A stretch of 8,435 nt of DNA. It comes from an uncultured Bacillota bacterium. Its GTDB lineage: Bacteria; Bacillota; Clostridia; Lachnospirales; Lachnospiraceae. Shown here piece after piece: positions 7,041-8,435 of the stretch. The stretch spans positions 1 through 8,435 of the forward strand of contig CAJKMA010000090.1 of NCBI GenBank assembly GCA_905200905.1, written 5' to 3'. The position numbers and the translations under genes are program-made. Position 1 is the stretch's first letter; each line of letters starts with the position of its first letter. Under the pieces are notes generated by a model that saw only the letters and a program-made list of their open reading frames with translations, had not been told where the DNA came from and ran no database searches.

Positions 7041-7640
7041 ATGAAAAGAATGATTTTTGCTACAGGAAATGAGAATAAGATGGTGGAAATCAGGGAAATC
7101 CTTGGGGAGCTTCCTTTGGAAATTCTTTCTATGAAACAGGCTGGTATTACAGCAGATATTGTAGAAGATGGAAATACTTTTGAGGAAAATGCCTTAATTA
7201 AAGCGAGAGAAGTGTGCAAGCTGGCAGGAGAGATGGTAATGGCAGATGATTCCGGTCTGGAGATTGATTATTTAAATGGGGAACCAGGAATTTATTCTGC
7301 TAGATACATGGGAGAAGAGACCTCCTACCGCATTAAGAATCAGAATCTCATTGAACGGCTTCAGGGAGTGCCAGATGAACAGCGTACTGCTAGATTTGTC
7401 TGCGCTATTGCAGCAGCATTTCCAGATGGACGGGAAATGGTAGTTAGAGGCACCATTGAGGGAAGAATCGGATATGAAGAGAGAGGGGAAAATGGTTTTG
7501 GTTATGATCCTATCTTTTATCTTCCAGAACGCGGAATGAGTACAGCAGAACTTTCACCAGAGGACAAAAACAGTATTAGCCACAGGGGGAATGCTTTGAG
7601 AAAGATGAAAGCATTATTGGAAAAAGAAGCGCTGTTATAA
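7041..7640 (+). CDS. rdgB: XTP/dITP diphosphatase (RdgB/HAM1 family)
   Basis: This 199-residue protein has the usual length for the family. It hydrolyses non-canonical purine triphosphates (dITP, XTP, ITP) to monophosphates plus pyrophosphate, keeping deaminated bases out of DNA and RNA. Visible motifs are FATGNENK at residues 6-13 (triphosphate binding), EDGNTFEENALIKA, ADDSGLEID (Asp69/Asp70, catalytic metal and base), PGIYSARY, GFGYDPIF and SHRGNAL. Together these cover essentially the whole family signature. The start is ATG 7041, with GAGAGGAG at 7024-7031 spaced 9 nt. A TTG at 7032 is in frame but abuts that ribosome binding site. It lies 24 nt after rlmL and 49 nt before a metallophosphoesterase. 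The rdgB (ysnA)-ysnB adjacency is also known in Bacillus subtilis. Confidence 0.95.
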   Translation: MKRMIFATGNENKMVEIREILGELPLEILSMKQAGITADIVEDGNTFEENALIKAREVCKLAGEMVMADDSGLEIDYLNGEPGIYSARYMGEETSYRIKNQNLIERLQGVPDEQRTARFVCAIAAAFPDGREMVVRGTIEGRIGYEERGENGFGYDPIFYLPERGMSTAELSPEDKNSISHRGNALRKMKALLEKEALL

Positions 7641-7689
7641 AGCACATCATAAAAAAGAAAAGAGAAACAAATGGAGAGGATTCTGTTGC

Positions 7690-8175
7690 ATGAAGATATT
7701 GATTGTTAGTGATACACATGGACATGACAGAAACTTAGAGATTGTATTGGAGAAAGTAGGACATATTGATCATTTCATTCATTTAGGAGACGTGGAAGGT
7801 CATGAGGACTATATAGAACAGATTGTGGAGTGCCCTATTCATATGGTGGCAGGAAATAATGATTTCTTTTCCGATTTGCCTAGAGAAGAAGAATTTTGGT
7901 TGGGAAGCCACCGTGTTTTTATTACCCATGGAAATTATTACGGGGTTTCCGTTGGAACCAGCCGGTTGAAGGAAGAGGCATTGTCCAGAAAAGCACAGAT
8001 TGTTATGTATGGACACACTCACCGTCCGGAGGTGGACATTCAGGAGGATATCACGATTTTAAATCCAGGAAGTCTGTCTTATCCAAGACAATGGGGAAGG
8101 GAGCCTAGTTATATCATTATGGAGTTAGATAGAAATGGACAGGCTCATTATACAGTACATTACCTAGACGATTGA
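7690..8175 (+). CDS. Small metallophosphoesterase, YsnB/MJ0936-like phosphodiesterase
   Basis: This 161-residue calcineurin-fold protein has all the metal-site motifs: SDTHG (Asp8, His10), GDVEG (Asp34), GNND (Asn56, Asp58), THGN (His80) and GHTHRPEV (His109, His111), followed by NPGSLSYPR. It belongs to the MJ0936/YfcE phosphodiesterase family, whose members cleave model bis-phosphodiesters with divalent metals; the natural substrate is unknown. It is homologous to, but clearly diverged from, the YfcE protein earlier in this cluster. GGAGAGGA at 7673-7680 gives 9-nt spacing to ATG 7690. Its position after rdgB mirrors ysnA-ysnB of Bacillus subtilis, so it is probably the last gene of the operon. 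Confidence 0.92.
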   Translation: MKILIVSDTHGHDRNLEIVLEKVGHIDHFIHLGDVEGHEDYIEQIVECPIHMVAGNNDFFSDLPREEEFWLGSHRVFITHGNYYGVSVGTSRLKEEALSRKAQIVMYGHTHRPEVDIQEDITILNPGSLSYPRQWGREPSYIIMELDRNGQAHYTVHYLDD

Positions 8176-8185
8176 TGCAAGAATA

Positions 8186-8224
8186 CTGCTGGATAATGGA
8201 ATTTTGTAGTACATTATCCGGCAG
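8186..8224 (+). other. Stable hairpin after the metallophosphoesterase gene (terminator without T-run?)
   Basis: Bases 8186-8198 pair with 8212-8224. The 13-bp stem has one G-U wobble (core GGATAATG/CATTATCC) around a 13-nt loop. It sits 10 nt after the stop codon, where a terminator is expected, but no T-tract follows (GAAAAC...). It could be a non-canonical terminator, an RNA-end stabiliser or a protein site. Confidence 0.45.
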
Positions 8225-8257
8225 AAAACATGTGGTTTCATAAGGGGAAAAATACCA

Positions 8258-8302
8258 TAAAAAAACTTTTGCAAAAAAAAATAAAAAAAATTCAAAAATA
8301 GT
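8258..8302 (+). promoter_or_regulatory. A-tract UP-element-like region upstream of the tRNA promoter
   Basis: Runs of 5 to 9 A residues, including those at 8281-8300, lie immediately upstream of the -35 box. The position relative to the inferred start site (about -40 to -60) matches UP elements that bind the RNA polymerase alpha C-terminal domain at stable-RNA promoters. The call rests on composition only. Confidence 0.5.
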
Positions 8303-8303
8303 G

Positions 8304-8332
8304 TTGACATATTTAAAGACAAGTGGTATAGT
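8304..8332 (+). promoter_or_regulatory. Strong sigma-A-type promoter for tRNA-Pro
   Basis: A perfect -35 box TTGACA (8304-8309), an exact 17-bp spacer and a near-consensus -10 box TATAGT (8327-8332) lie about 50 nt before the tRNA. Transcription should begin near 8339. The -10 box is inside a perfect 13-nt palindrome, GGTATAGTATACC (8325-8337). Confidence 0.88.
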
Positions 8333-8336
8333 ATAC

Positions 8337-8370
8337 CTTGTCGCCGGGCAAGAGAGTTACGGCGGACAAG
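8337..8370 (+). other. Inverted repeat/hairpin at the start of the tRNA leader
   Basis: CTTGTCGCCG (8337-8346) pairs with CGGCGGACAAG (8360-8370) apart from one bulged base, leaving a 13-nt loop. It begins at the inferred transcription start, so it could be a hairpin in the pre-tRNA 5' leader that is removed by RNase P, or an operator. It precedes the tRNA by 12 nt. Confidence 0.5.
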
Positions 8371-8382
8371 AAAAAGCACTTA

Positions 8383-8435
8383 CGGGGTGTGGCTCAGCTT
8401 GGCTAGAGCGCCTGGTTTGGGACCAGGAGGTCGCA
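8383..8435 (+). tRNA. tRNA-Pro (anticodon TGG), 3' end beyond the window
   Basis: The acceptor 5' strand CGGGGTG (8383-8389) is followed by TG, the D arm GCTC-loop-GAGC, the anticodon stem CCTGG/CCAGG enclosing loop TTTGGGA (anticodon TGG), and the start of the variable region. The T arm and 3' acceptor strand are off the window. TGG can read all or most proline codons depending on wobble modification. A strong promoter lies directly upstream, and more tRNAs may follow downstream. Confidence 0.95.

Noticed and set aside
7641..7689. Terminator or promoter between rdgB and the last metallophosphoesterase
   Set aside because: The gap is only A/G-rich leader with a ribosome binding site. I see no stem-loop or -35/-10 pair.
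8224..8239. Imperfect palindrome GAAAACATGTGGTTTC as an operator
   Set aside because: It is short, imperfect and has no recognised regulator match. It is likely to be chance in an AT-rich spacer.

Overview
The window looks like a chromosomal segment from a moderately AT-rich, low-GC Gram-positive gut anaerobe. My best guess is Clostridia, family Lachnospiraceae (Blautia/Dorea-like). The guess rests on AGGAG-type ribosome binding sites, the LytTR/GHKL signalling style, a GLUG-repeat lipoprotein, and the gene order RlmL-type methyltransferase, RdgB, YsnB-type phosphodiesterase. All recognised genes are on the + strand. No phage, IS or CRISPR element is visible.

Region 1 (1-4850) is an accessory signalling and cell-surface operon. 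It begins with the C-terminal part of a LytTR response regulator cut by the window edge. Two tandem paralogous membrane sensor proteins follow, each joined to the gene before it by an ATGA overlap. The next gene encodes a lipoprotein with a long array of GLUG-type repeats. The two sensors are degenerate in complementary ways. The first keeps the phosphoacceptor motif HDYNN but has no ATPase domain. The second has a recognisable GHKL ATPase domain, but the same site reads SDYGR, with Ser in place of His. They may work as an obligate heteromeric, split histidine kinase, which is the most interesting feature here. The lipoprotein frame is interrupted near its end by one in-frame amber codon (4629-4631). 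The same frame then continues for 72 codons and contains one more repeat.

Region 2 (4851-8175) starts after a hairpin terminator and is a housekeeping cluster: a single-domain rhodanese, a YfcE phosphodiesterase, an RlmL/YpsC-type THUMP rRNA methyltransferase, the RdgB/HAM1 XTP/dITP diphosphatase, and a second small metallophosphoesterase of the YsnB type. Spacing is tight (39, -1, 24 and 49 nt), so one transcription unit is likely. The themes are nucleotide-pool cleaning, rRNA modification and phosphodiester hydrolysis.

Region 3 (8176-8435) is a 207-nt intergenic stretch. It has a hairpin, long A-tracts and a strong TTGACA-17-TATAGT promoter with a palindrome over its -10 box. A leader hairpin comes next, then the first 53 nt of a tRNA-Pro(TGG) that runs off the window.

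All functional calls are from reading the sequence and motif recognition. No database search was run.
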